Assembly: GCA_027942475.1 (NCBI GenBank)
Contig: JAQFVP010000013.1
Location: forward strand, 1-38,903
Direction of reading: 5' to 3'
DNA: 38,903 nucleotides
Origin: Simkania sp.
GTDB taxonomy: Bacteria > Chlamydiota > Chlamydiia > Chlamydiales > Simkaniaceae
The position numbers and the translations under genes were made by a program. The notes under the pieces were generated by a model. It was not told where the DNA came from. It did no database searches and saw only the letters and a list, made by a program, of their open reading frames with translations. This document shows, piece by piece, positions 26,400-35,581 of this stretch (the stretch's first letter is position 1; every line of letters begins with the position of its first letter).

Positions 26400-26769
26400 G
26401 AGGGTGTACACTACTCTAAATATAGTTAAATTGAATCTGCACTTCCCCATGTCTAAAGACAGGAAATTCCTGAAGAGTAGCTAGAAGCTCCTTGTTCATT
26501 TTGAATTTTAGATAGTAAGATTCTCTTTTTTAAAGAATTTTTTGCAACATAGTTCCTTTTCTATGAAAAAATTTTTTAAAAAAAGAATTTGTAATATAAC
26601 TTAATGGTATATGGTATGAATTTTTTATTCATGGAAAAATAAATATATTGACGTAGCAATAGCGATAGACTAGAATTCTACTTTTTATTCAATTTTTCTT
26701 ATGAATTTCACAGAAATATTGAAAAAGATCATTAACGAATTTTAATAATTAATTGATTACAGAAGGTAG
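26400..26769. other. AT-rich intergenic region
   Basis: No gene is seen in these 370 bases. The gap is rich in A/T runs and contains a few short palindromes, for example CAGGAA-A-TTCCTG near 26460 and CATAG/CTATG near 26550. Its downstream end holds the probable promoter and ribosome site of the M16 protease. Confidence 0.5.
26719..26748 (+). promoter_or_regulatory. Candidate promoter of M16 protease gene
   Basis: TTGAAA (26719-26724) lies 17-18 bases before TTAATA/TAATAA (26742-26748), about 22 bases before the ATG. AAGGTAG supplies a ribosome site just ahead of the start. This is a visual match only. Confidence 0.3.
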
Positions 26770-29637
26770 ATGATGAAATTTCCCCTTTTTTTCCCTTTTT
26801 TGTTTGTCTGGGCTTTTTGTCTCTTTGCTCATACAGGCTACGAAGAGATTATTGATAGAAACGAATTGGTCATTCGGACCGTTGGTCACTCTTCTCAGGT
26901 TAGGAGTAAAATAAAACTTGATAACGGCTTAGAGGTATTGCTTATCTCCGATCCTGGTGCCAGTCAATCAGCTGCCTCTCTTTGCGTAGAAGTGGGCTCT
27001 TGGTCCGATCCCCTGGCTTACCCCGGTATGGCTCATTTTGTCGAGCACCTCCTTTTCTTGGGGAGTCACACCTATCCAGAAGAGAATGGATTTATGAAAC
27101 AGGTATCACAAGGAGGTGGAGTGCGCAATGCGTTTACTGTTTCTGACCGAACTGTCTACACATTTTCAATCAATCACGACGAGTTTTTGACCACTTTGGA
27201 TTATTTCGCCCACATGTTTATCGACCCTCTTTTCCCCCAATCTAGTGTGGAGCGCGAATTGCATGCCATTGATCAAGAACATGATAAGAATATTGAACAG
27301 GATAATTGGCGCACAGTTATGGTCATGCGAGAAATGGGAAATCCAGATCACCCCAATGCCCGTTTCGATTGCGGCAATGTCTCAACTCTTGAGGGAATCC
27401 CCAACACAGCCATCACTCAGTGGTATCGGGACCATTACAGCTCCGATAAGGCCCATTTGGTCCTTTATTCCATCGAGAAAATCGATAAGCTCAAAGAGAT
27501 AGCCGTTGCTTATTTTTCTGCTATGCCTCTCGGCTTATTGCCTAAGGAAACATTTTCAACAAGGCTTACAACTGCCGATCAAGAAGGTACGATGACATAC
27601 ATCACGCCTATCCAAGAAATTAGAGAGCTGCGTGTGGCGTGGGAACTTCCCCAGGAGGCCTTTACCAACAAGGAGGATAACCCAATTACTCTCCTCTCGA
27701 GGATCTTATCTAGTAAACACCGAAACAGCCTATACAACCAATTAAAAAAAGAGCAACTCATCCGAGGGATTTCTGCGTATCCCGTGAATTGTTCTAAAGA
27801 TAGTGGTTTTTTTGTTATCAATTTCAATTTAACACCAAAGGGAGTGGCCCAAAAAGATTATATCTATACCCGTTTATTTGAATCCCTGAACAAGCTGAAA
27901 GTAGAGGGCATTCCCCGCTATGTTTTTGAAGAAGAGCAAATACAGGCACGGTTCAATTACGAAGGCCAGCCAATCCATCCCTTTGAATGGGTTGAGAATC
28001 TTGCTTATTGCATGGCAGAAGAACCGCTTGAAACATTCCCACAAAAACTCAATGTTTCCTCTACCTACAGCCCTCAAAAAGCTCTAGATTTTTTAAGCTA
28101 TCTCGATCCTTGCAAGGCACTCTATATTCTGAACGCTCCCCCAGCAGAATCAAAAGTCAGCGGAAAAATGAAAGAAAAGTGGTCGGGAGCAGAGTATACA
28201 ATTGAAAAAATCGACAATGCAAAGATGAAGAAATGGAGCACAGCACAGCCGAGCACGTGGGTAATCTGCCCGGAGAAAAACCCCTATATTATTTCAAATG
28301 ATGATTTGAAGAAAGCCCCTATTCCACAGCTGCTTACACAAGATGAATACGGTAAAGTATACTATTGGGAAAATGACAGGTATCCCGAGAAATCGGTCTC
28401 TTGGACTTTTAGCTTCAAATCACCACATATCAAAAAAGATCCACGCCAGTGCGCACTACTCGATTTGTTTGAAAAATGCCTCGATGACCATTTAAATTTC
28501 GAGAATTATTACGCCCGTGCTGGGGGTTTAATAGCTAACACCAAAATAGAAGAGTGTAAACTTACTTTTTTTATCAAAACCTATGGTCAAGATGCCCTCC
28601 CTATTTTAGAGGGTATGCTAGACGGATTACATGCATGCGAATGGACAAAAGAGGAATTTGAACTGAATCACCGCCTACTAATGGAGAGCTACGAAAATTT
28701 TTACAAGTGCCCCCCCTATGAGCAAGTTCTGGGTTTGACGAAAGTGGTTCTACTCAAAAATTATCCCAAGCCAGATGATTGTTTGTCAGCACTGCGCAAC
28801 ATCACCTATGAAGATTTTCTTGAGTTTAAAACTGCTTTCCCCCAGCAATTGTATGTCGAAGCAATGCTTGCGGGAACACTAAGAAAAAACGATGCCGAGC
28901 AGGCGTGGCAAAAAGTGCAAACAAAGTTGAATTACACCCCTTTTCCACAAGAAAAATCGATGCCAAGCGCCCCTTTTTTGATGTCACCAGATATAGGTCC
29001 TTGTAAACTGCATCAAAGCATCAATGCACTCGGTCATGCTGCTATCTTAGTAGTGCAAAACGACACCTACTCTCTTGAGAAAAGCGCATCTGCGTCTGTC
29101 TTAGAAGTGGCGCTGAAAGAAGATTTTTTTGATACTTTGCGTACAAAACAGCAAACAGCCTACATTGTCAAATCCGGTACAATTGATGAAGATGGGCAAT
29201 TGCAGCACTTTTTTTTAGTCCAATCGAGTACTCATAAGCCGGACGAACTCATCCATAGATTTGAACTATTTTTAGAAGGTTATGTTAACGATTTTGAATC
29301 GAAGATTTCGAGAAGCGATTTTGAAAAAATCCGAGAAAGCATCGCAGCAGAGTGGGCAAAGCCTCCGGAAAATTTCTTCGAAATGACGTCGACTTTGTAT
29401 GAATTAGGGTTTACACACGGATCAAATTTCCACTACAGAGAAGAGAGAGCGCAAGCGATTGCAGATCTTGATTACGAAACATTTAAGAAATATTCCATAC
29501 AGTGCCTTTCTCGAAAAAATTCAAGACGCATTGCCTTGATGCTTGAGGGGTACTTACCCGAAGGAAAAAGTTTTGATTACAAATCATTATCAATAGAGGA
29601 GTTAAAACACCAAAGTAGTGAGAGTGAGGCCCAATAA
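26770..29637 (+). CDS. M16 zinc metalloprotease, insulinase/pitrilysin-like
   Basis: This 955-residue protein has the length and architecture of insulin-degrading enzyme and pitrilysin. An N-terminal signal peptide (residues 3-20) predicts export to the periplasm or beyond. The inverted zinc motif is HFVEH at 89-93 with catalytic Glu92. The third ligand is Glu170 in AIDQEHDKN, with the same 77-residue spacing from the second His as in insulin-degrading enzyme. It has LLFLGS after the zinc motif and a C-terminal half of the inactive M16 type (RTKQQTAYIV near 793-802). It probably degrades short exported or imported peptides. The first roughly 60 bases of the gene are repeated just after its stop. 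Confidence 0.92.
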   Translation: MMKFPLFFPFLFVWAFCLFAHTGYEEIIDRNELVIRTVGHSSQVRSKIKLDNGLEVLLISDPGASQSAASLCVEVGSWSDPLAYPGMAHFVEHLLFLGSHTYPEENGFMKQVSQGGGVRNAFTVSDRTVYTFSINHDEFLTTLDYFAHMFIDPLFPQSSVERELHAIDQEHDKNIEQDNWRTVMVMREMGNPDHPNARFDCGNVSTLEGIPNTAITQWYRDHYSSDKAHLVLYSIEKIDKLKEIAVAYFSAMPLGLLPKETFSTRLTTADQEGTMTYITPIQEIRELRVAWELPQEAFTNKEDNPITLLSRILSSKHRNSLYNQLKKEQLIRGISAYPVNCSKDSGFFVINFNLTPKGVAQKDYIYTRLFESLNKLKVEGIPRYVFEEEQIQARFNYEGQPIHPFEWVENLAYCMAEEPLETFPQKLNVSSTYSPQKALDFLSYLDPCKALYILNAPPAESKVSGKMKEKWSGAEYTIEKIDNAKMKKWSTAQPSTWVICPEKNPYIISNDDLKKAPIPQLLTQDEYGKVYYWENDRYPEKSVSWTFSFKSPHIKKDPRQCALLDLFEKCLDDHLNFENYYARAGGLIANTKIEECKLTFFIKTYGQDALPILEGMLDGLHACEWTKEEFELNHRLLMESYENFYKCPPYEQVLGLTKVVLLKNYPKPDDCLSALRNITYEDFLEFKTAFPQQLYVEAMLAGTLRKNDAEQAWQKVQTKLNYTPFPQEKSMPSAPFLMSPDIGPCKLHQSINALGHAAILVVQNDTYSLEKSASASVLEVALKEDFFDTLRTKQQTAYIVKSGTIDEDGQLQHFFLVQSSTHKPDELIHRFELFLEGYVNDFESKISRSDFEKIRESIAAEWAKPPENFFEMTSTLYELGFTHGSNFHYREERAQAIADLDYETFKKYSIQCLSRKNSRRIALMLEGYLPEGKSFDYKSLSIEELKHQSSESEAQ

Positions 29638-29638
29638 A

Positions 29639-29690
29639 GTAGATGATGAAATTTCCCCTTTTTTGTTTGGCTAGGACTTTTGCTCATAAA
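29639..29690 (+). pseudogene. Remnant of a second M16 gene start
   Basis: GTAGATGATGAAATTTCCCC and following bases duplicate the start of the M16 protease gene at about 26767. Both copies begin Met-Met-Lys-Phe-Pro-Leu-Phe, and the similarity continues imperfectly through the signal-peptide region to GCTCATA. The frame stops after about 31 codons. The simplest explanation is a tandem duplicate almost wholly deleted. Confidence 0.6.
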
Positions 29691-29710
29691 GGACCATCGC
29701 ACAGTGAGGG

Positions 29711-29770
29711 GGGGTGGTGTCCTCCATGCCCCCCCTGATCGATTCCCTAGGCCTGGTATACCACCACCCC
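29711..29770 (+). other. Large inverted repeat
   Basis: GGGGTGGTG (29711-29719) and CACCACCCC (29762-29770) are perfect 9-base arms around a 42-base loop, downstream of the M16 protease. No T tract follows, so it is not a classical terminator. It could protect the 3' end of the transcript or be an end pair of a small element. Confidence 0.4.
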
Positions 29771-29802
29771 TTAAGCTTGGTCGACTTTCTTTATAGAAGG
29801 CC

Positions 29803-30069
29803 TCAAAAAGAGATGCTGAAACGGAACATTGCCTCTTTTCTGATGGGGTCTGTAACGACTGTAAACTGAACGGGGTCTTTTTTGACAGAAACTCCTACCT
29901 GTCCTAGAACGTTCATTCCTGCTTTCAAGATTTTGTCATCTTCTGTCTTGTACGATACACTCAGTTTTTCAGGATGGAATTGGAGTTTTTGCTCTGGTGT
30001 TGGCAATGATATTGGCAATGATTTTTGCTCTGGTGTTGGCGCTGGGGAGTTTCCTACTTGTGTCGTCAT
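29803..30069 (-). CDS. Small hypothetical protein with PTPEQK repeats
   Basis: This 88-residue protein is not recognised. The N-terminus contains PTPEQKSLPIS then PTPEQK, from a short direct DNA duplication. The C-terminal part alternates polar and hydrophobic residues (VQFTVVTD, EAMFRFSISF), suggesting beta strands. There is no signal peptide. GAAAGG about eight bases before the ATG supports translation. It stands alone between the M16 protease and the SodiT-like gene. Confidence 0.5.
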   Translation of the reverse strand: MTTQVGNSPAPTPEQKSLPISLPTPEQKLQFHPEKLSVSYKTEDDKILKAGMNVLGQVGVSVKKDPVQFTVVTDPIRKEAMFRFSISF

Positions 30070-30357
30070 CTGAAATTACCTTTCTTTAGTTTTTAGAATA
30101 GAGTATATTTTAAACTTGAAGAGCATTTAAAGCAAAGGTGTTAGTTGAAAAAATGGGTGAAAAAAATCTTCCAAAAATGCCTGCCCGTTCAAATATTGCA
30201 ATCTTCTGTTGAGTTTTCATAGGCTTATCGACTGTGTTGAAAAAAATGGGGGAAAAAAACTCAAAAGGGAAAACAACCTGACCTTAATAGGAAATTGAAA
30301 CCGTAGGGATCGACTGGGAGGTGCCGCAAAATGGCTATGGTTTAAGGAGCAAGAAAT

Positions 30358-31770
30358 TTAAAAATATCCTAAAACATGCCACCACACGTTTCCAATTATA
30401 AAATAAATGGTAAAATTGATCAGGCTAGCAAAAAAGCCGAGTCGCCACCAATCAATAATTTTGATATACCCAGACCCGAAAAAGATCGGAGCAGGGCCAC
30501 AACCGTAATGTGTTAACCCTCCAAAGAGACTACTCAAAAAGGCAAGCGCAAGGGCCGCAATAATGGGGGGCGTTCCTGCTGCAATACAAAGTAGTAAAAA
30601 AGGGAGGTACATAGAACCAATGTGCGCAACCACGCTTGCAAAAAAATAGTGAGAATAAAAATAAAGAATGGACAAAACGGCAAACGCCGTGAACCAATGG
30701 AGCCCTGCGACACGTGTTTGAATCTGTTTACTAAACCACGTTACTAAACCAAGTTCATTGATAAAATTGGCCATCATAAGGAGGGTTGAAAACCAGATCA
30801 ACGTGTTCCACGCCCCCTTCTCCTTAATGATATCTTCCCATGTTAAAACAGAGGTGAGCAAGAGCAAAGAAAGACCAATTAAGGCCGCAGTTACAGCGAT
30901 CATTCCAATATTTCGACCAAAAATCCAAAGGGTAATTAAAAAAACAAAAGTCACGAGCATAATCCATTCTTGTGATCGGATAGATCCCATCTTTTTTAGC
31001 TCTACTTCGGCAGTTTTTTTCGCGTGAGGGGTTACTTTTATTTCTGGGGGGTAGAATAGGTACAAAAAGAGGGGAATCACAATCAAAGCGGTAAGTCCGG
31101 GAACAGAGGCTGCCAAAGCCCAAGTTCCCCAAGAAATGTTGATGCCTAAATCCCCTAATATGTTTGCAATGAGGGGATTGCCTGCCATTGACGTGAGAAA
31201 CATACTACTGATTACCACCGATCCTTGAAACGAGGCCTTCATCAAGAACGCACCGATTCTCCTAGGATGGCTATATGGCTCGCTTCCAAGGGTCGTAGAT
31301 AAAGATTTGACAATGGGATAAATGATCCCTCCGACTCGGGCCGTGATGCTGGGTATGGCAGGCGCTAAAATCAAGTCAGTTAAAATAATTCCATAGGTCA
31401 TCCCAAGCGTGGTTTTTCCAAGACATTTGATAATGAGATACGCAATTCTCTCTCCCAGCCCAGTTTTGATGAACCCACGTGAGATAAAAAAAGCAACTAC
31501 CACGAGCCAAACAGTTGTGTTCACAAATCCACTAAAAGTTTGTTTAAATTCCAAAGTGTGGGTGGCTACTGTGAGCGTCAATCCTAAAAACGCGGTTGTA
31601 CCTATGGGAAGGGGGCGTAAAATGATGTTGACAACTGTAAAAATAAAGATGGCAAACATGTGCATAGCTTGCACAGTGATCCCCTCTGGAGTGCGCAAAT
31701 TCCAGATGATAAGACCCACAATGACACTGACAATCAGTGACATTATTTTTTTATTTACTATCTTGGACAT
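30358..31770 (-). CDS. 2-oxoglutarate/malate translocator, DASS family (SodiT-like)
   Basis: This 470-residue inner-membrane protein has about 12 transmembrane segments and belongs to the divalent anion:Na+ symporter group that includes plastid DiT1 and the chlamydial SodiT protein (CT204). Typical stretches are NTTVWLVVVAFFISRGFIKTG, ILAPAIPSITARVGGI, FLTSMAGNPL and GGLTHYGCGPAPI. It probably exchanges or imports dicarboxylates such as 2-oxoglutarate or malate, a likely carbon source for an intracellular bacterium. The ATG is supported by AAGGG upstream. The 280-base gap after it, towards the small protein gene, shows only two similar A-rich motifs (about 30143 and 30236) of unknown meaning. 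Confidence 0.92.
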   Translation of the reverse strand: MSKIVNKKIMSLIVSVIVGLIIWNLRTPEGITVQAMHMFAIFIFTVVNIILRPLPIGTTAFLGLTLTVATHTLEFKQTFSGFVNTTVWLVVVAFFISRGFIKTGLGERIAYLIIKCLGKTTLGMTYGIILTDLILAPAIPSITARVGGIIYPIVKSLSTTLGSEPYSHPRRIGAFLMKASFQGSVVISSMFLTSMAGNPLIANILGDLGINISWGTWALAASVPGLTALIVIPLFLYLFYPPEIKVTPHAKKTAEVELKKMGSIRSQEWIMLVTFVFLITLWIFGRNIGMIAVTAALIGLSLLLLTSVLTWEDIIKEKGAWNTLIWFSTLLMMANFINELGLVTWFSKQIQTRVAGLHWFTAFAVLSILYFYSHYFFASVVAHIGSMYLPFLLLCIAAGTPPIIAALALAFLSSLFGGLTHYGCGPAPIFFGSGYIKIIDWWRLGFFASLINFTIYFIIGNVWWHVLGYF

Positions 31771-32000
31771 TTTCCCTTATCTATGCCTTGTAGAACGACA
31801 CTCCACAAAATGGTAGATGCCATTTTTTTTTAAAGCAAAAGAAATCGATATTCTCTGGATTGCAAAGTCTTTTTGGGCAGGAAGCGATTGAACCTAAAGA
31901 AAAGTGGGCTTTTAGGGAAAAAGCAAAAGACTTTTTTCCCTTGTACACTCATTTGGGCGCACTGCGCTGCCTTGTTTCTTTTTTTGCTCCGTGGCTTTTG

Positions 32001-32381
32001 TTAACAAGCAAAAATAAAAAAAGTGTGGCCACAATCGTAACAGACCTCAGGTGGAACAGAGTATAGAGCCCCGCAGTTTGTGCACATATACTCGACTGCG
32101 CATCTATGTGCGTACTCTCTTTGCTCACTATGAGAGTGTAAACAATTCAAATTAAGGGGGATATTAGAAGGGATATTTTGCTTTGTGCCAAGTTGTATGT
32201 TTTCTGCATGTAGATGACCTACGTAGCAATTTGAAGTATCTTTTTTTTCTATCTGATTAGAGAGAAAGAGAAAAAAAAGAAGAAATACAGATAAAAAAAT
32301 AGAGAGAAAATGGATCTTTTTTGAAAAATTTTCCGTATCTCTTTCTTCTCTAAGAAGAGGGGGAGGGAGTAATTTTCTCAT
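32001..32381 (-). CDS. Membrane-anchored zinc-ribbon protein
   Basis: This 126-residue protein is not assigned to a named family. It has one transmembrane segment (residues about 25-42, LSIFLSVFLLFFLFL) and a C-terminal zinc ribbon, YMCTNCGALYSVPPEVCYDC, with CxxC-x12-CxxC spacing. ATG 32381 is chosen because it starts one base after the stop of the upstream zinc-ribbon gene, indicating a two-gene operon. The ribbon spacing is close to that of the neighbouring protein, suggesting a related fold. The function is unknown. Confidence 0.65.
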   Translation of the reverse strand: MRKLLPPPLLREERDTENFSKKIHFLSIFLSVFLLFFLFLSNQIEKKDTSNCYVGHLHAENIQLGTKQNIPSNIPLNLNCLHSHSEQREYAHRCAVEYMCTNCGALYSVPPEVCYDCGHTFFIFAC

Positions 32382-32382
32382 T

Positions 32383-33144
32383 TTAAATATCAACCTTACA
32401 TTTGACAAATCGATTGCTTCCACACTCGGGGCAAGAGGGAAGTTTGGGGTGATACACACAGCGACAGTCTAAACACATAAGCCCTTTTACACATTTTAGC
32501 TTTCTGGGGCCGATCTTATAGTCCCTTTGAGGCATTGAGGTTTTCTTAACCTCAACTGGAGGCCCACCAGGGGCCTCAAGTCTAGAGACGTCTTCGCTGC
32601 TTTCTTCCTTTTGGGGATCCGATTGTTTTGAGATAGGCAATTTTTGGGAAACTGAGTCCTTTTTTTTCTCCGTGTTCTCTAAAGCGACCTCATCCTCTTT
32701 TCCCTCCCGGGAATCCAATTTTTTTTGAATAGAAGAGGTTGAGTCTTCCTGCTCCTGAGCGGGGGGAGAGACACATAATCCTGAGTAACTGGGCCCCTTA
32801 AAGGTCTCGACTTTGATGGACCGTTTGCTTCCACATTTGGGGCAAACCGAAAGATCATCAGGATACATGCAGGGACAGTCCCGACACATAAATCCCTTTT
32901 CTTTAGGGGGCACTTCCTCCCCTTCCTCCTCTTCTTTTTGCAAACTTGATTGTAAAACAGCTAATTTACCTGTGCAATTTGGGAATTCCTTGCTTGCGCA
33001 GTGAGATCGAACTGAGTGAAGCCCCAAATAGCTATTAGGAGCGTTTTCAACATGAGTTAAAAGCTGCTTGTTGCATATATCTTGCCCGCACATTGCGCAG
33101 CATAAAGAAAGGAAACATGTGGTAATAGAAAAAAAATCAAACAA
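32383..33144 (-). CDS. Protein with two zinc-ribbon repeats
   Basis: This 253-residue protein has two copies of one zinc-ribbon pattern. The first is FMCRDCPCMYPDDLSVCPKC (about 85-104), followed by GSKR. The second is LMCLDCRCVYHPKLPSCPEC (about 222-241), followed by GSNR. A long charged, Ser/Glu/Lys-rich region separates them and is probably disordered. The hydrophobic, Cys-rich N-terminus (FFSITTCFLSLCCAMC) may be a signal or anchor. TTG 33144 is chosen because GGAGGT precedes it at good spacing. The family is not recognised. Metal binding is likely; nucleic-acid or protein binding is inference. Confidence 0.65.
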   Translation of the reverse strand: MFDFFSITTCFLSLCCAMCGQDICNKQLLTHVENAPNSYLGLHSVRSHCASKEFPNCTGKLAVLQSSLQKEEEEGEEVPPKEKGFMCRDCPCMYPDDLSVCPKCGSKRSIKVETFKGPSYSGLCVSPPAQEQEDSTSSIQKKLDSREGKEDEVALENTEKKKDSVSQKLPISKQSDPQKEESSEDVSRLEAPGGPPVEVKKTSMPQRDYKIGPRKLKCVKGLMCLDCRCVYHPKLPSCPECGSNRFVKCKVDI

Positions 33145-33224
33145 AACAAGACCTCCACTTTGAAAATTTGCAATTACATATTTTTTGGGAGTACTACCTT
33201 AGTCTAAAGGCAAAGGCCTTTGTG

Positions 33225-33275
33225 AGGATTGACACCCAAACCGTCTAGCCCGAGGGTTATTTGAAAAATATTTTA
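33225..33275 (+). repeat. Dispersed intergenic element, copy 2
   Basis: AGGATTGACACCCAAAC, then TAGCCCGAGGGTTA and an A/T-rich tail, repeat the element at 3589-3640 in the same orientation. Here it is bracketed by an imperfect inverted repeat, AAGGCCTTTGTG (33213-33224) and CACAAGGCCTT (near 33279-33289). It lies between the divergent zinc-ribbon operon and glyA, so it may carry promoter or regulatory sequence; TTGACA is one of the conserved words. Confidence 0.55.
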
Positions 33276-33420
33276 CAACACAAGGCCTTAAAGTCAAGTC
33301 GATCTTTACATTATCATCCTCAAGATAAATCATTCGACGAGATAAGGGGAATTGTGACATAATTCCGATTTGGATCCGTACATTCACTTGATCTGCATAA
33401 AAATTAAGGAAAACAATGAC

Positions 33421-34956
33421 ATGTCCTATCTCGACCAATATTTGAAAGCGATCCCTACAAGCAAGAGAAGCTCTGCTGCAATTGCCCATTTTGCTGCTCT
33501 TGATCATCTAAAATTGGATCATCCAGAGGTTGCGCATGCGATTATGGGAGAGTTGCAAAGCCAACGCTCTTCGCTCAAACTCATTGCCTCTGAAAATTAC
33601 AGCTCTTTTGCCACTCAATTGGCAATGGGGAATCTCATGACGGATAAATATAGCGAAGGATACCCAGGCCACAGGTTTTATGCGGGGTGTGAGAATGTTG
33701 ACAAAGTGGAATCTTTGGCCGTGCAAGAACTCAAAGAGCTCTATGGATGTGATCATGCCTATGTGCAGCCCCACTCGGGAGCAGATGCGAATTTGGTTGC
33801 TTTTTGGACGATCCTAGTAGACCGTATTCAAAATCCGGAGATCGAAAGATTGGGGAAAAAAAAGCTAGATGAGCTTTCTTGCAAAGAGTATGAAACGATG
33901 CGCATTTCTATGCTGAGCCAAAAAATCATGGGGCTTTCTTTAAGTTCTGGAGGGCACCTCACCCACGGGTACCGGCATAACATCTCTGGAAAAATGTTTC
34001 GGGCTGTTTTTTATGATGTCGATCCCAAAACTGAGCGAATCGATTACAAACAGCTAGAGCAATTAGCTAAGCGGGAAAAACCGGCCATCTTAATTGGAGG
34101 ATATTCCGCCTATCCCAGATTGCTCAATTTTGCCAAGATGAGAGAAATCGCCGACTCTGTTCAAGCGGTATTAATGGTGGATATGGCCCATTTTTCCGGT
34201 TTGGTTGCGGGCAAGGTGCTGCAAGGAGAGTACGATCCAGTCCCCTACGCCCACATTGTAACATCTACGACTCATAAAACGCTCAGAGGGCCGCGCGGTG
34301 GTATGATCCTGTGTCAAAAGAAATATCAAGAGATTGTGGATAAGGGGTGCCCCCTTGTCTTGGGTGGCCCTTTGCCCCATGTAATGGCTGCAAAAGCGGT
34401 TGCGTTTCGTGAAGCTCAGACCCCTTTTTTCCAGAGGTATGCAAATCAAGTGATCGACAATGCTCGAGCACTTGCGAACCGTTTCATCGAAAAAAAAGTT
34501 AAACTATTTACGGGGGGGACAGACAACCATTTGGTTGTACTCGACGTAGCGCACAGTTTTGACCTGACGGGGCGTCAAGCGGAAATAGCGCTCCAAAGAG
34601 CGCAGATGAATGTGAACCGCAATGCAATCCCTTTTGACATCCATGGCCCTTGGTATACCTCGGGCATTCGATTGGGAACAGCTGCGCTGACGTCTCTGGG
34701 GATGAAAGAAGAGGAAATGAACCACATTGCTGACTTGATTGTGGAGCTTTTGCAAAAATCAAGCGCTCGCAAGGCGAGTCGAGGGGAAAAGCTTAGCAAA
34801 ACAAATGTTGATGTTGACCCTAGCACTTTGAGCAAAATTCAATCTGAAATTAGCTCTTTACTCAATCAATTTCGGCTTTATCCAGAGCTAACAGATGCAA
34901 AGATTTTACCCCATACATTAAAAGGAGAAGACGCATATGCCACGAGTAAAGGATAA
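33421..34956 (+). CDS. glyA: Serine hydroxymethyltransferase
   Basis: This PLP enzyme converts serine and tetrahydrofolate to glycine and methylene-tetrahydrofolate. It shows [24 protein letters not shown] and QPHSGADAN, with the PLP lysine at about residue 286 in [14 protein letters not shown]. At 511 residues from ATG 33421 it is much longer than the roughly 417-residue E. coli enzyme. One extra block ([20 protein letters not shown] and following) lies between the PHSGADAN motif and the GGHLTHG motif. I recall that chlamydial GlyA is also long. AAGGA precedes the ATG; an in-frame start at 33370 is less likely. It leads the glyA-clpP-dapF-ald operon. Confidence 0.95.
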   Translation: MSYLDQYLKAIPTSKRSSAAIAHFAALDHLKLDHPEVAHAIMGELQSQRSSLKLIASENYSSFATQLAMGNLMTDKYSEGYPGHRFYAGCENVDKVESLAVQELKELYGCDHAYVQPHSGADANLVAFWTILVDRIQNPEIERLGKKKLDELSCKEYETMRISMLSQKIMGLSLSSGGHLTHGYRHNISGKMFRAVFYDVDPKTERIDYKQLEQLAKREKPAILIGGYSAYPRLLNFAKMREIADSVQAVLMVDMAHFSGLVAGKVLQGEYDPVPYAHIVTSTTHKTLRGPRGGMILCQKKYQEIVDKGCPLVLGGPLPHVMAAKAVAFREAQTPFFQRYANQVIDNARALANRFIEKKVKLFTGGTDNHLVVLDVAHSFDLTGRQAEIALQRAQMNVNRNAIPFDIHGPWYTSGIRLGTAALTSLGMKEEEMNHIADLIVELLQKSSARKASRGEKLSKTNVDVDPSTLSKIQSEISSLLNQFRLYPELTDAKILPHTLKGEDAYATSKG

Positions 34957-35581
34957 GGAGATCATTCAATTAGAAGAAGATGATGATGAGGAGGAGGAAA
35001 GAAATAGACATTTTGACTCATTTGATCATAAGCTAGACAACCTCTTGCTCAAGCACCGTCGGATTTTTTTTTCCGACGCCGTCACGGGTAAGACGACCAA
35101 AGATGTGATTCGCAAACTTTGGTATTTGGAGTTTGTAGACCCCGGCAAACCGATCCTATTTGTGATCAACTCCCCAGGTGGATCTGTCGACTCCGGTTTT
35201 GCTATTTGGGACCAAATTCAAATGATTTCTTCCCCCGTAACTACCCTAGTGACCGGGCTGGCTGCTTCTATGGGATCGATTTTAAGTTTGGCCGCAGCGC
35301 CCAAAAGAAGATTCGCTACCCCGTCGGCACGCATTATGATACATCAGCCGTTGATTGCGGGTGTTATCCAGGGGCAAGCAACCGATTTGGAAATTCAGGC
35401 GAAAGAGATTATCAAAACGCGCAGCCAAATTGTCGATCTATATGCAAAAGCAACCGGTAAGAAAGCAGATATTATTGAAAAAACGATTGATCGGGATACT
35501 TGGATGACGGCAGAAGAAGCGATTGATTTTGGATTGCTCGATGGAGTTGTCACCTCTTATAAGGGCCTCGGATTTGAATGA
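34937..35581 (+). CDS. clpP: ATP-dependent Clp protease proteolytic subunit (ClpP1-like)
   Basis: This 214-residue serine protease subunit forms the degradation chamber used with ClpX or ClpC. The catalytic triad is Ser111 (GLAASMGS), His136 (MIHQP) and an Asp in the [12 protein letters not shown] region. [20 protein letters not shown] closely matches chlamydial ClpP1 (CT431). A strongly acidic N-terminal stretch ([13 protein letters not shown]) is not in the CT431 sequence as I recall it. AAAGGAG supports the ATG. The start overlaps glyA by 20 bases and the stop overlaps dapF (ATGA). Confidence 0.95.
   Translation: MPRVKDKEIIQLEEDDDEEEERNRHFDSFDHKLDNLLLKHRRIFFSDAVTGKTTKDVIRKLWYLEFVDPGKPILFVINSPGGSVDSGFAIWDQIQMISSPVTTLVTGLAASMGSILSLAAAPKRRFATPSARIMIHQPLIAGVIQGQATDLEIQAKEIIKTRSQIVDLYAKATGKKADIIEKTIDRDTWMTAEEAIDFGLLDGVVTSYKGLGFE

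Noticed and set aside
31860..32066. 68-residue plus-strand frame
   Set aside because: It has only a TTG start, no ribosome site, and partly overlaps the well-supported zinc-ribbon gene on the other strand.
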